Shown in pieces: positions 1-12,553 of a DNA stretch of 64,000 nucleotides. This DNA comes from Sialis fuliginosa. Lineage: Eukaryota; Arthropoda; Insecta; Megaloptera; Sialidae. Every line of letters begins with the position of its first letter. Within the stretch, counting starts at the first letter, position 1. A program made the translations under genes and the position numbers. Location: contig OY540814.1 in the NCBI GenBank assembly GCA_961205875.1, positions 12,134,993 through 12,198,992 on the forward strand, in the 5' to 3' direction. Below the pieces are notes generated by a model. The model was not told where the DNA came from and did no database searches. It was given only the letters and a program-made list of their open reading frames with translations.

Positions 1-157
1 TTGAATTTCTTTTAATTAATACATTTTTAATTAGTCATAAGATTTTACGTAGGTGCATATTAAAAGTCTCCTACCAAAAATTAATGACTATTAAATTAAA
101 TCTGGTTTAAAGAAATTATTTATGTATTTAAATACGTGATAAAAATATTTTTTTACA

Positions 158-340
158 TCCATACTAATATTATAAATGCGAAAGTAACTTTGTTTGTCTG
201 TTTGATACTTTTCACGGCTAAACCGCTGAACCGATCTTGATGAAATTTGGCAGGGAGATAACTTGCATCTCGAGGAAGAATATTAGATACTTTGTATCCC
301 GAAAATTGCATGTGGATGAAATCGCGGGTAACAGCTAGTA
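158..340. repeat. Dispersed TACTAATATTATAAATGCG repeat
   Basis: Starts CCATACTAATATTATAAATG, continues GCTAAACCGCTGAACCGATC and ends GGGTAACAGCTAGTA. This layout is the one I know from abundant short interspersed or LINE-tail repeats in Lepidoptera and some other insects. A second copy is at 11731-11872. Confidence 0.75.
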
Positions 341-654
341 ACGAATATTTTGTTATATGAGTACATTGCATAATATCCACTAATGCCTGGTTTCACACAG
401 AATAGTTAACTATAGATTAACCTTGAACTGTTTGGTAATATTGAATTAAACAATCACAGCCCTTATTTGACAATATAGGTAAAATAAGGCTCCAGGGTCC
501 ACAAATTGATGAAGTAGGGGTCATACGTATCTTTGTTTTAAGTTTTGAGTGATTGAGAACGTATATTGACAGTATTATCTTTTCAAGTAAAATTCCATAC
601 AATGTGGAATTCATATACAATATTATATATTATAAGTACATATTTTTGGAATGA

Positions 655-1003
655 ATAGTAGGAAAGACATCCGGGAAAAAGCGTGAATCGAGCCTCAAGA
701 CTTGTATAACGTAAATCAAATTAGATCTAATTTTCTCAAAATTTCGATCTACGTCGATTACCATAGATCTACGAAGATTTATGTAGACCTCAATAAATCT
801 AAATTTAAAAAAATTGATCTACGTAGATTTAAAATTTAACCAGGCGTTATTTGTTTCTTAGATCTACATAGATCCTGTGGATGAGAGGGACAAGTTAAAT
901 GTTAGATCCTCATAGTCAAACTCGATCAAATTTGATTTAATTTTTTCAAAATTTAGATTTGCGTAGATCTTTTGTAGTTTGATCTAAATTATTTTTCCCG
1001 GGC
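655..1003. repeat. Copy of the GATCT-rich family
   Basis: Repeated AGATCTACGTAGATC-like words between ATCCGGGAAAAA (about 671) and TTTTTCCCGGGCAT (about 998), which are inverted edges. Degenerate; no coding. Confidence 0.6.
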
Positions 1004-1984
1004 ATATACTTGTATAGAACGCCTTTTAATCTCATTTGTATAAGACGTGACTTCTACTCATTAGTCAAAAACAGTAACCACTTTGAACTGTATTCCAATA
1101 ATTCATGAAAAACAACGAATTATTATTAAGAACAATAATATGCAAAAGAATGCAATATAGGTAAACTTCCGGATTAACAGGAAATAATATTTTATTTATC
1201 AACCACATAAATCTTGAAAAAACTGGTATTTATATAAGTAATTAAAAAAATAGTGATTTTATAATGACCAGTATATATGTAAAGATAATTAATAAATAAA
1301 AAAAACTTATATGTTTTTTAAAATAAATAACAATTTTTTTAAACTTGACATACAATAATTAACTCGGTTAAACAATGGCTAATTAATATAATATTGCTTC
1401 CTCGTGAATGATTATTTGTAATAAAAATATTGTAATTGTACCTAACTGCGTCTTTGTATGCTATATATAATTATAAAAATAAAAATTCTTAAATATTTTA
1501 TATTGTTATCAAAAACGTGATTCTTATAATAACAGAACATAAAAATAAGAAAAATATTATTATATTATTATGAATTCTGGTTGTAGGTATACCTATGAAG
1601 CATAGTTTTTGCCTAACGTGACTAACTTCACGTTAATAAACCTTCTAATATTATTAAAAAAAAACTTATTATATTATTATTCAATGTTTATAAAAACATC
1701 CTTCAACTGAATAAAAGTTAAATATAATTATAATATATTAATTAATATATTATATAATTTTATAATTATATATAAAATTAATATTTAATCAATTCTTCTT
1801 TGAATTTTTTGGTTAATAGTTTTTTTAAAACGGTACATTCCATAAGATGTATAAGTCGATTACTCTAAGAATTAATTTCTACACGAAGATTTCGGCTTGG
1901 TGTTATATAGAGCTCTTAATCATCTCTTTTGAATGATAATTAACAAACTAAACTCTAGATTTTATAATAAATAAAAATATATTT

Positions 1985-2042
1985 AATTAAAAAATAGCCA
2001 TTATTGGGGTCATATCCAAGACTAGTGCTAGTACCTTATTCA
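1985..2042. repeat. End fragment of the TACTGGCACCAGT family
   Basis: ATTGGGGTCATATCCAAGAC followed by TAGTGCTAGTACCTTAT matches the right terminus of the 27747-28299 element. Confidence 0.6.
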
Positions 2043-3255
2043 ATTTTCCCAAAGTTGAATTGATTCTCTAGCTATGTCATTGTAATATCCATATTTTTCA
2101 TTTGCAAATAAAACATTTTGATGTTCTCTATTTCATTTCCTATATATAAATATTATAAATATATGTTTATAAACATCAACTTATTCGACTGTTAACGGCT
2201 CATTATTTAATTTAAATACAAAATTAAATTTAACGAGAAACAATTGCAAAATCATTTTTTTTAAATGTATATTTATCTAAAAATATTTTAATTACAGTTA
2301 CACAGTGTTTTAATATATGTATGCAGACAAACTACTTAAGAAATAAATAAATAAGAGTATATCTGTGTTTAATTTAATGAAGGGATTTTACTTGTAGGAC
2401 AGTTAATTGCAACTCGAGAGCTTAAAGTCCAATTTATGTTCTGCATCTGTTTGTACGTTTGCATCTAATCTACGCCTACTTTATTTTAAACATCTGCTTA
2501 TTATTTTGGTCCAATGAATGCGGATTCTTATCGTATAGTAATAGTTACTTCTGTTTATACGTAATTCTTGTTCCAAACAACTAGCCTTGTATTATTTTAT
2601 CTTGTATATCAACCGTTGAATCTAAAAGCGAATAATTCCAATTTTTCGATTAGCGAAGTAATTTAAAAAAATAAAAATAAAAATGAAAAATTTACTAAAC
2701 CATTGAGTCATATTATCGATTGTTTTTAAATAAAGAACTTAAAGGAAGGAATTTTTTTCTGATTGAGGTTATTGGCCTAGCACCCCTTTAGTTATGAAGT
2801 ATCCGTATTTTTTCAATAAAAAAAAGATTTGATTTTGAAAAATTTTGTTGTTAATATATATGCAGAACACATGTACATTAAATGGAATTTTTTACTTTGT
2901 TAATAATTAAAAGTAAAAAATTAGATACAATTTAGCGATCGCAATATATAGAATATGTACTATGGCCTCGCCGACTCTAGTTGTTGCACTCGCACACGTT
3001 GTTTGCCTGTAAGTCGCACTCTATTACTGTTACGGATGATGGACGTCTCTGTATAGAATTTTTGTGTTGAATTTCAATAGAGTACTTCCGGTGAGTTCTC
3101 TCATTTACCGTGTATTAAAAATTCTATTTTTAATATCCAATTACTCAAAAACCATACGTCCAATATTATTTTAAAAAATTAGTAAAATATATAAAGAATA
3201 TATTATTAAAATTTTAGACTTTTATCTATACATTTCTCTAATGATCGAATAACCT

Positions 3256-3330
3256 TAACTTGTTCTAGACATCACAGGAGATTACGTAACTGAAATCTTT
3301 ACATTTGGCGACCTCAGAAAGGCAATTTAT
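3256..3330. repeat. Dispersed repeat shared with 49190-49253
   Basis: TTGTTCTAGACATCACAGG and GCGACCTCAGAAAGGCAAT correspond to GTGTTCTAGGCATCACAGGG and GTGACCTCCAGAAGGCAAT at 49190-49253, same orientation. Confidence 0.65.
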
Positions 3331-4761
3331 ATTAATGTACTTAATAAATTATCTTCAAGAAAACCCCATCCCCTTGGGAAAGTTTTCTGTAGACGCCCCA
3401 GATACCAATAATATAAAATCATTATAAAAAGGAAAATCAAATAAATTAAATCATCATGAAATATAAATTACCAATGAACAACAATTGAAAATTAATTAAT
3501 CTGTATTCAACGTCCACAATAAAACTAAATTCTTCTAATTAAAACTCTTTATAAAACATCAGTGTATTGCTTAATATATTTACAGTAAATAAATCTAATA
3601 ATCAACTTTATTAAACATAAATTAAACGAAAAAAAAACATTGAAAGGGATTTTTAATGGGGTCAATTAAGTTACACTTGTCAAGAACATGTTTGACACGT
3701 GTACAACACACGTGGTAACTTTAAATAGTTTTTAATGAGGTATGCCACCTCTGTGTACGTGATATAATATATGTATGTACACACCATGATGTTTAATAGC
3801 GGTGTTTGTGTTACCGAAATGTTTTACAAACATTCATGTTTATTGCTTGCAAATCTATGATCAAAGTAATGTTTGGTTTTCTTTGTAACTGACAAATGAG
3901 TGTTTAAGGAGTCAGTTGCGGTAATCTCTAGTTGTTGACCATCTATTGGAATTTTCTTCTATATACCAATAAAAAATAATATAATGTTTTCAGAAAATAG
4001 ATTATATTGTAACTTAATACCTTAGATCAATTAACAACAGTATAAACATTAATTAATATTTTTAAAATATAAATGAAATAGTTTATAGTCGCTGATTTGA
4101 TTAAAGTGCCAATTCAAAGAAATTTAAATCATCATGATGAATATTTTTATCTAGCGGTTGAAAGTATTTGAAATATTGATAATTACACTCAAGTATATGT
4201 AAATTATCCCGAAATAAATAATATTTATTTTATAATTTATTAAAAACTGACTTTTATGCCTCTACTCAGATGATGAAAAATGTGGCAACGTTGCTTACTC
4301 ACAAAATTTTGATATCAAATGTAACGTTGTTAAGAATCTAGTGTTTATTTTTTACGCACATAACCTAAAATAGTAAATGTCACCTATAAAAATAATTATC
4401 TTCAGCGAGCCTATAACAACTATTATGAGAAAGGCATCTAAAATTTACTCCAAGAGGATGTATGTGCTCATCCATGAGTTACTAATTCTAAGAAAATGAT
4501 TTTTAATATAACCGAAGATATTATCTACATAATACCTATATTTCATCGAAAATGTGTTGTTCTGTCAATTCATATTACTTACTTGATAAAATCATATTGA
4601 AAACTAGTCTTTCGTTATAGTATGTAAAGAAACATAGTTTTTTCCTACACTAATTATTTTATTCTGATTAAATATCTTTTTATTTTAAAAGTATAAATAT
4701 TTTTTTATATATTTGCTATATATGTTATTTTTTTAGGGTTCTGTAGAAAACTAGGAACCCC

Positions 4762-5170
4762 TAGGGTCGATCCAGACTATCAAGCTGGCCTCGGGCTGAT
4801 CTCACTCCAATCAAATATAAATAAACAATGAAATCATTCACACTATAGGTATCGGTCAGATCTCGGTCCAATCACGCTCCGATGCAGTATAGTATCTATG
4901 AATATTTTACAGGAGCGTGATCAAACCTGGCATGGATTGTACCCATAATGCGAATAAGAACTTCACTTCGTTTTGATCATTCTAGTACTGATCACCGAGT
5001 AAAGTGTGATCTAAACTTGTGCAATAATGTAAATATCATAAGATTTGATGGACCGAGATCGGCTCGTTAATGTAAATATCATAAGATTTGGTTGGAGCGA
5101 GGCCAGCTCGTCAATGTAAATATCATAAGATTTGATTGGAGCAACACCTCGATAGTCTGGATCGACCCTA
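4762..5170. mobile_element. 409-bp TIR element with internal tandem repeats
   Basis: Termini TAGGGTCGATCCAGACTATC and GATAGTCTGGATCGACCCTA are perfect 20-base inverted repeats. Inside, at 5028-5158, are about three tandem copies of a 43-44 base unit starting TGTAAATATCATAAGATTTG, each followed by variants of GGAGCGAGGCCAGCTCGTCAA-type sequence. No coding capacity. Confidence 0.85.
5028..5158. repeat. Three tandem 43-44 bp units inside the 4762-5170 element
   Basis: Units start at 5028, 5071 and 5115 with TGTAAATATCATAAGATTTG; the third is partial and runs into the terminal repeat. The second halves vary (GATCGGCTCG, GGCCAGCTCG). Confidence 0.85.
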
Positions 5171-6095
5171 TTAAGATGCAATTTGGTATATGGACGTAGG
5201 TTGATAACCCAAAAACCTAAATAATAAGATTTTTGAAAAAAAATTTAAATGGCTACGGAACATTATCATGTACTTGGCTGTTTTATTTTAATTAACCTAT
5301 CCTTATTCCTTTTATACTGAATATTTTTTTGTAATTATTGAAAAAGCAGATATGTATGTTAATTTCTTGAAGGCATAAATCATTAAATTATTCAATTTTA
5401 TTATATAATCAGTAGAAAGTAATAATAATAATTATTAGAACATTATATGAACTGCTACTAATTGATCAGTATTTATATAAATTACATATGGGTGATGAAT
5501 ATTTAAATCTATGAGTTGTTTGTATTTCCCGCTACTATATTCGAACCAATCAAAGCAAACCTACTTGTTATTGGCTATATAACCGTTACGATGTTGCCAA
5601 GTGTATACTTATGACATTAAATTTTATTCTTTTTATTGCCAATTATTGCAAACAAATGTAAATTAAAAATTAACGAAACGGTGAAAAAATTTCAAATTTT
5701 TTTAAATGATTAAAAAATAATACTTTTATCGAAAAAAACTAAATTTATTTAATAATCTTCTAATAAACAGATAAAATCTTCAATAGAAAGCGCCGATCGA
5801 ACTAATTCGCTATATCTTCCATGTTAAAATTACGTTTTTTAAAATTAAATAACTTTATAACAAAACGGTAAAAAATCAGGAAAAAAAAATGTTGTATTAA
5901 AAAAGTATTGTATTTTCAGTGGTGAAATTTTCAAAATTAAATCTTGTAATTTTTTTATGCAACTACCTCCTTAAGAACAAGTGAAAGTCAGATTACATTT
6001 CGTGTTTGGTATGGCTTAGCGGTTTAATCCGTCAAAAATGAAAAGAAACAGTTACTAATATGCGTATTGTTCAGTAAAAATGGCTGCAATTGAAA

Positions 6096-6328
6096 AACAT
6101 CTGCCAAGTAAATGTACAGTGCTTCCTCGTGCTAAATTCACCAAAGGTAGTTAATTATTGAACAATTTAAATAAAAACCGATAGTTTTTAGATAAATTGC
6201 CTGGAATTGGTCAACAATTTAATTTTTATAGAATTTTACTAAAAAATATTAGTTCGAAATTTTTCTTTAAAACGCACCTGGTTATGTTTTCGTATATTTT
6301 TAATTTTTTGACAATTTAGATCTAAATC
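6096..6328. repeat. Dispersed repeat, copy 1 of a pair
   Basis: Shares TTCACCAAAGGTAGTTAATT, ATATTAGTTCGAAATTTTTC and CGTATATTTTTAATTTTTTG with 12080-12303, same orientation. Confidence 0.75.
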
Positions 6329-6480
6329 CAAATTTATTCAAACATCAAAATGACATTAAATAGGCTATTGATTATAGGTTTTTGAATGGAACAATTGCGT
6401 TAAAGGGTTTTTATTGTTTTATATGTTTGTTTGACACCTACAGATGATAAGTGCTACTAAATTCACCCTTATGTTTTTGA

Positions 6481-6494
6481 GGGGGGGGGGGGGG
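6481..6494. repeat. Poly(G) run of 14
   Basis: Fourteen G in A+T-rich surroundings. Other long G/C runs are C14 at 18508, C13 at 18688, C12 at 21084 and C17 at 46922. Confidence 0.95.
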
Positions 6495-7907
6495 TTAAAC
6501 AAGTCACTTTTCAATGTTTTAAATATAACTCGAAAACTAAGCAAAAATTGACAATTTTACAAGAATAATTTTTTAAAGAAAATTGAATTTCCCATCAAAC
6601 TAGAAAATTAAAAAAAAAATTTTTAATTTTTATACAAAAAATATTTAAAAACAAATCAAAAATTTTTTTTCAAATTTTTACTAAATTACTCATAACTTAT
6701 TTCTGAGTAAAGATAGCTATAGGAGATGCTTTGGAGAAAAAAAGTAGAGGCCGCGTCCGTCAAAATTGATAATACAAACTGACAAATAATGTATTAATAA
6801 TAAATTATAAATATCAGAATACAAATAATTTAAGACCAATCTAAGTTAAATATAACTTTTCAAAACATATTAAACAATAAACAATGGCTCTTATCGTTAA
6901 AAATAATTCTTACTATAACAATCAGAAAATAATAAATTAAAATTAGACGAAATAATCATTTGTTACGTTAAAACGAAAACAAACAAAATATATATTATAC
7001 TTTAGTTGAATGTTCGCCCATTTATACATCTTTGTTAAAAATAATCCAAATCAACAAGACAAAAAAATATATCGACAATATTTATGATTCTACAAGCACC
7101 TGTCCGAGTCTCGCTTGAAGAAGTTCCATTATATTTCACGCTACATTTTGCATCTCTCTTTTGTCTGGTTGGACTTCTCTCTTTTTCCGTTAATAAATCA
7201 CAGCCCATGCAAATTCCTCAGAGTTGCAACCCTTGCTTTTTATATATATTCTTCGATGGGAATGCATCGATAGTAAGTTTTTGTTATATATTGCATTCCG
7301 TGATTTTTATAATGCATCTATGTAATGAACACTTCTGAATGATATTCACTTTCTTATACGATATAAAATACACATGTATATAGTAAGTATAAGAAAGTAT
7401 TGTTAAACCGATTTTTTTAAGAATTCGAGATTTTGATGGAAATATTCATTTTAATCTTTCCTGAATCCATTCAGATTATTTTTGCCATGGTGTATTTATG
7501 TCTGCACTGTAAGTAAAGAACAACAAGATGTAGAAGGATGAAATTTTACATTTACGAGCAATTTTCTTTAAGGAAGAAATTCTCCATTTTTTTAAAACGA
7601 TCTTACACCCGGAAATGGATGTTGACGAGGACTCTTTTCAATTTTGTATTCGAATTATTTTTGAAACGAAGGTATTTAGAAAAAGTTTTTAGATACAAAT
7701 ATAAAAAATATTATTTTACGTTCTGTTTATTAAAAACATCCTATTTTTGTTTTATTTTATAACAGAATCAGCACTGGCGCTAGAGTTTTTGCCCTAGTGA
7801 CAAATTAAAAAAAAAATAATTGAATGTATACTTGCATTCACCTTTCGGCAGCCCTTCCAGGTATAGTTTATATGAATAACCTTAATACATGTGCGTTAAG
7901 TAGAAAT

Positions 7908-8161
7908 TAGGGTGACCAGATTTTAGTCTTTGTAAACCCTGACATGTAAATAAAGACCCCTTTTTATTTTATTTTATTCTTTTTGTTTCTATTTTCATAA
8001 AATTTATCAAAAATTTATTATTGCTCTATTTTTGACGACCTTTTTTTTGGTCGTCATCATTTTTTGCAAAACCCGGAGAAATTGCACTGAAACCCTGAGC
8101 CCGGAGATCCAGTATGCAAACCCTGAGACTCCGGGTCAAAACCTGAGACCTGGTCACTCTA
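7908..8161. mobile_element. Short hAT-type MITE with 8-bp target duplication
   Basis: Termini TAGGGTGACCAGA and, inverted, TAGAGTGACCAGG flank 254 bases; GTAGAAAT is duplicated exactly at 7900-7907 and 8162-8169. The 8-base duplication and the TAGGGTGACC end are typical of hAT MITEs. No coding capacity. Confidence 0.85.
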
Positions 8162-8594
8162 GTAGAAATCAGCGATCTTAAGCAGTGGTGACATGTGTAC
8201 TTCATAAAATGTATAGCATTTATCGCTGCTCTAAACTCTCAAGCAAATACATAACGATTTGACACCTCGCAGATAGCGTTAGTTTATTTTTTTCTCTAGA
8301 GCAAATTCTATTATCATTTATAAATTAATAGACCTTACAATTCCAGAGTACTATGTCGCCAAACAAGAGACATGTATTTATTTATTTTTTTCACTGGTTT
8401 TGTATGCATACAGATATCTATTTATTGTTTGCTTAATGTTTTCTACTTGAACGTAAAGAACAGATAACTCTTGATAAATATAATATTTAAATGCACATGT
8501 ACGTACATTCCAATATGATAAAAAATAATCTCCGTCTAAAATACGCATATTGCTGTACACTCGTATCAACACAGAGGCGTGTAAGTATTTTTAC

Positions 8595-8650
8595 CACGGG
8601 AACGTCACAGCAAATTCTCGTTCTGCCGCCATATGTGACTGATTCACGTA
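8595..8650 (-). promoter_or_regulatory. Candidate first exon in a G+C-rich island
   Basis: On the minus strand an initiator-like TCAGTC (about 8640) precedes ATGGCGGCAGAACGAGAATT at 8632, which stays open for 12 codons to a possible donor TG then GTAAAA at 8594. The island around it (8570-8710) is clearly richer in G+C than its surroundings. It could be an alternative first exon of the Zasp52-like gene or chance. Confidence 0.2.
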
Positions 8651-9680
8651 CCGCCTCCAACGCGAGTTTTTGTTTGTTTTTTTGTTTTGTTTACGACGCA
8701 GCCGCGGTAATATAATAATAATTCTGGTGTCGCTGCAAGTTTTATGTTATTGAATTAAATCATCTCAATCGTTTTACTTCCAAGTTGGGAAACACTAATG
8801 TGGCTTTTAATGTATTTGAATTTGATATTTAGTTGATTCATCGATTTGTATTTAGATTATGTTAAGGCCCAAATGGATGATCAATGTTTATTGTCAATAT
8901 TTCGTAATGTATGTACGTTGGTATAATTGTCAATATTTATCATCTGGCTTTCTATACATAAATTGGCGTATTATATGAGTACTTTAATAAATATACTACC
9001 TAATTAATAAAAACTAAATCAAATAAGTTCTTTTTTTTCGTTGTTGAAAATAATAAATTGCGTGGGAAATATATTTATTTTATAATAGACAATTATTAGA
9101 ATATTGAAAAAAAAATTTTCATAGATTTAGTGAAGATGGATAAGAAAAGACGTAGAGTTAAGAATAAATACTTTTTTTTATTTGAATTTCTTGACATTCT
9201 TCTTTACAAAATCAGCCATCTAATTTTTTTTAAATGTTTTTTCTTCGTTATTTGTAAGGAATGCCTAGACGTACAATATATAAAAAAGGTTGCATCTGTG
9301 CCTGTCAGGGTAAAATTCGACATTCAGTGGCAGGGTTGTCTAGGATTAGGTAACAATAAATAGTCTAGAAAAAATATCTGATTGCACGTATCGATAAAGT
9401 ATTCTGATAAACTACCAATGGTTAACCTTTTCATTATTAACAATTTTATTTCAAAATATTAACTCCAAATTATTTTAATATACCATATTAGAATGTCAAA
9501 CTGCATGTGTATCCAAAATAATTGACGATTGCTAGAACTTTAGGAAGTAAAACGTAAAAGGCGATATATCTTCAGAAGGGAATATTTTACTATGAAAGAC
9601 GTTATAACTTTTTTTATAAAATTTTATTTATTTACAAAAAAAAGTTTTTATAAAAGATATTTGAAAAAAAAGTTTTAGGA

Positions 9681-9845
9681 TACCACTTTTCCCCGATTTT
9701 GATGATTTTTATATGGGGCCATCTAGTAACCAGACCCAACTATGAAACCTATTTTCATTAATATCGGTTCAGTGGTTCATGAGTTCAGCATGTGACAAAG
9801 ATTCAGGGAACAGACACACACACACGGAAAAAAATGTTTGTCTTA
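9681..9845. repeat. LINE-tail-like repeat, copy 1
   Basis: CATTAATATCGGTTCAGTGG with TTCATGAGTTC and a CACACACAC run before GGAAAAAAATGTTTGTCTTA. Copy 2 at 12395-12553 has the same order with a (GACA)n run. Confidence 0.65.
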
Positions 9846-10183
9846 TGTTAATTTATTTTAGTTTTTAATTGATTTTTTCGTTGCTATATTATATATTCGA
9901 AGTGTTATTTAAATTGAGAAAATATGTTCATACTTATTAAGATAAAATAATCTACATGATATTATAATAGGTACTTCATATTAATGCAATAGTGTTGCAT
10001 CTAGATTTTGTTTTAATTTTATTTTCATCTTTTATTTCAAATATAATACCTATACATCATATTCACAGTGAACAATATAAATTTTTATTGATAATGACGC
10101 AAAACAAAAAATTAAAATAAATAAACAAAATAAACAAACACCTACTCTATTAGGTTTAATACCACGCACATATACAGGCCGGT

Positions 10184-10945
10184 CCTAAAGTCACTTCACC
10201 AAAAATAATTATCAGACAATGTTTAAATTATAATAATGAAATTTTTATTTGTTAATAATACATATTGGCTACGAAAATAATATACAAGAGTTTATTTATT
10301 GATACAAAACAGAATAATAGTAATTATAATAGACCGACAAAAAACACTTTTGTTTCTACTTCAATTAGTAATTTCGGAGGTTTTTGGCGTGCCCAAATTG
10401 CTTTATCAGGTTAGGTTTTTGAGATAACCCAAACCTCAAAGTGCCAAAATGACAATGTTTAAGAATTTATTGCCAAGTAGGTAATTTTTTTCACGATAAG
10501 AAATAGTGCTATTTTTCCTCTTTAAAATAAATTTTTACTTTTTACTGTACGATTTTTTTAACCAAAATATACTAGTTTGAAGATATTGTTATATTTAATG
10601 TAGTCAAGTCCATTGTGTTTACTCTATTAATAAAAAATATCATATCTTTAAACTAGTATATCTCGGTGAAAAAAATTGTACAGTAAAAAGTAAAAATGTA
10701 TTTTAAAGAGAAGAGAAAAGATAGTATTATTTGTTGGCATGAACAAAAACTTTAGAAAAAAATTACTTACTTGGTAACAAATTTAAACATTGCCAAAATC
10801 ATAATTTTAGCACTTCAAGGTTGGGTTATCTCAAAAACCTGACGTCAGCATGCCAAAAATCTCCGAAATCACTTAATTTAGTAGAGACAACAAAAATGAT
10901 GTCGACTTGTGTAATGAATAAATAAAATAAGATAAGTGACTTTAG
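10184..10945. mobile_element. Foldback element with about 250-bp inverted arms
   Basis: Ends CCTAAAGTCACTT and AAGTGACTTTAGA are inverted. Arms at about 10365-10610 and 10625-10885 match in inverted orientation, for example TTTCGGAGGTTTTTGGC with GCCAAAAATCTCCGAAA, and TTTTTACTTTTTACTGTAC with its complement. A related single-arm copy lies at 59838-60045. Confidence 0.8.
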
Positions 10946-11286
10946 ATTCATCTGTATTTTATCGCACAGCTGGCGAACTTCTATTTTAAAAACGGACACG
11001 TATTATTTATGATTATTTTATCGGAATTAATTTACTTTGGTTGTAATTAGTGCAATGCAGTTGAACAGCTTTTATCTGAACCCCAGCCCCCTCGTATGGA
11101 TACCACTGATGTCATACACTAGAGACTACAATCATGGGCGTTACTAAAGAGGGGAGTAATATCAATCTAATTTTTTTTACATGGGAAATCTTTTAATATT
11201 TTGTTAAATTTGTGTAAAAATATATAAATTACGAACGGTCGTTTAAAAATCCAAAAGGATGGGGTGAATGCCCGGTTTGTTCCATC

Positions 11287-11367
11287 TTAACGGCGCTCAT
11301 GCACAGAGACTGCAGTCATGCAGCGGGCGGCCTTGTCCTTGCCAAAGACCTCTTCGCAGGAACGAGT
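11287..11367 (-). other. Exon-like open stretch behind a good splice acceptor
   Basis: On the minus strand a pyrimidine-rich TTTGTGCGATTGTACAG is followed by a 26-codon open stretch (TRSCEEVFGKDKAARCMTAV, then SVHERR) ending in TAA. It is G+C-rich. I recognise no domain, and no donor exon clearly feeds it. Confidence 0.2.
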
Positions 11368-11730
11368 CTGTACAATCGCACAAACAGACAGGATTTTAAG
11401 TGAACATTGTTCAAATATTATAAATATTAATTTTTATATAAATACTAGGTATAATACAACCCATATGAAGTATTTACATAATTTTTAAATGTAGTATAAA
11501 TATTATTAATAGGTTACTTTTTTTTAAGAATATAAGTATTTGTATTAAACTTAAGTAAGCATTGTACGTTATGACACGCACATTAAGTACAAATTATTTC
11601 ACTTTGTTCGCGTGGAATACAGGTTAGGTAATACAGATTTCTGTTATGGTGATAGTCGGTTTTTAGTTTCGCATTTTCACGCTAGAAGTCTATGCCAAAA
11701 ACACAACCATTTTTTATCTAATGATTTTTT

Positions 11731-11872
11731 AGGGTACAAAAAATCCTATGTACTTCCACATGATGCAAATTATCTCCCTACCAAATTTCATCAAGATCGG
11801 TTCAGCGGTTTAGCCGTGAAGAGGTAACAAACATACAGACAGCGAAAGTTTCACATTTATAATATTAGTATG
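11731..11872. repeat. Inverted copy of the TACTAATATTATAAATGCG repeat
   Basis: TTTCATCAAGATCGGTTCAG with CGGTTTAGCCGTGAAGAG, ending TTTATAATATTAGTATG, is the complement of 158-300. Confidence 0.75.
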
Positions 11873-12079
11873 CGGAGGTAGTATGGATAATCAGTTTTGG
11901 ATTTATTTGACTTAAAAGGATACATCCTGTGGGGGCCCTAAATAAAAATAGTTATAACTATAGTTATAAATATTATAGTACTAAAAATACACTCATTGTC
12001 AACCATTGCTTCAACATCCTATCGCGGACCCCCAGGCCAGAATTTTCGGCGGATTCCTTCCCAATAAGAAAAATTGTTT

Positions 12080-12303
12080 GACATCTTCCAAGTAAATGTT
12101 CCTGGTGTTAAATTCACCAAAGGTAGTTAATTTTTTAACAATTTAAATAAAACCCAATAAAGTATTCAGATAAATTTCCTGACATTGGTTAACCATTTAA
12201 TTTGTATACAATTTTACTAAAAAAATATTAGTTCGAAATTTTTCTTAAGACGCACCTGATTTTTTCGTATATTTTTAATTTTTTGACAGTTTTAATCTAA
12301 ACT
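12080..12303. repeat. Dispersed repeat, copy 2 of a pair
   Basis: Direct copy of 6096-6328 with scattered substitutions; it is followed at once by the LINE-tail-like repeat at 12395-12553. Confidence 0.75.
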
Positions 12304-12394
12304 TTGTAAGGTAATATTTTACAACAAACCTTGTAGACCTATATTATAGAAAATTGAATGCTCTGCAAAAAAGATGTTATAAAATTTTCGCGTA

Positions 12395-12553
12395 ACATGA
12401 TTTTGAAATGGGACCGTCCTCAAGCCAGACCCAACCATCCAACCAAGTTTCATTAATATCGGTTCGGTGGTTCATGAGTTATACGTCAAAGATTCAGGGG
12501 ACAGAAACACACACAGACAGACAGACAGACACGGAACGAAAAGTGTTTGTCTT
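12395..12553. repeat. LINE-tail-like repeat, copy 2, with GACA microsatellite
   Basis: CATTAATATCGGTTCGGTGG with TTCATGAGTTATACG, then CACACACAGACAGACAGACA before ACGGAACG and AAAGTGTTTGTCTT. Confidence 0.65.

Larger units (their letters stand above)
341..4761. other. A+T-rich non-coding DNA
   Basis: Apart from the repeats listed (655-1003, 1985-2042, 3256-3330), nothing with coding character. A short G+C-richer stretch at 2940-3060 opens with MASPTLVVALAHVVCL before a GTAAGT donor, but the TATA-like word lies too close for a normal start. Confidence 0.6.
5171..7899. other. A+T-rich non-coding DNA
   Basis: Holds the repeat at 6096 and the G run. Around 7100-7290 lies a slightly G+C-richer stretch with a minus-strand TATATAAAAAGC word (about 7240), but stops occur in all frames. 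The block at 7490-7560 (GAACAACAAGATGTAGAAGG) belongs to a dispersed family also at 24640-24720 and 61110-61180. Confidence 0.55.

Noticed and set aside
2962-3009. Short signal-peptide-like exon MASPTLVVALAHVVCL before GTAAGT
   Set aside because: The TATA-like word is only about 12-18 bases from the ATG, so initiation would fall after the start codon; no following exon was seen.
7084-7338. Plus-strand 84-codon open stretch with hydrophobic segments
   Set aside because: A+T-rich chance frame rich in Phe/Leu; no splice or promoter context.
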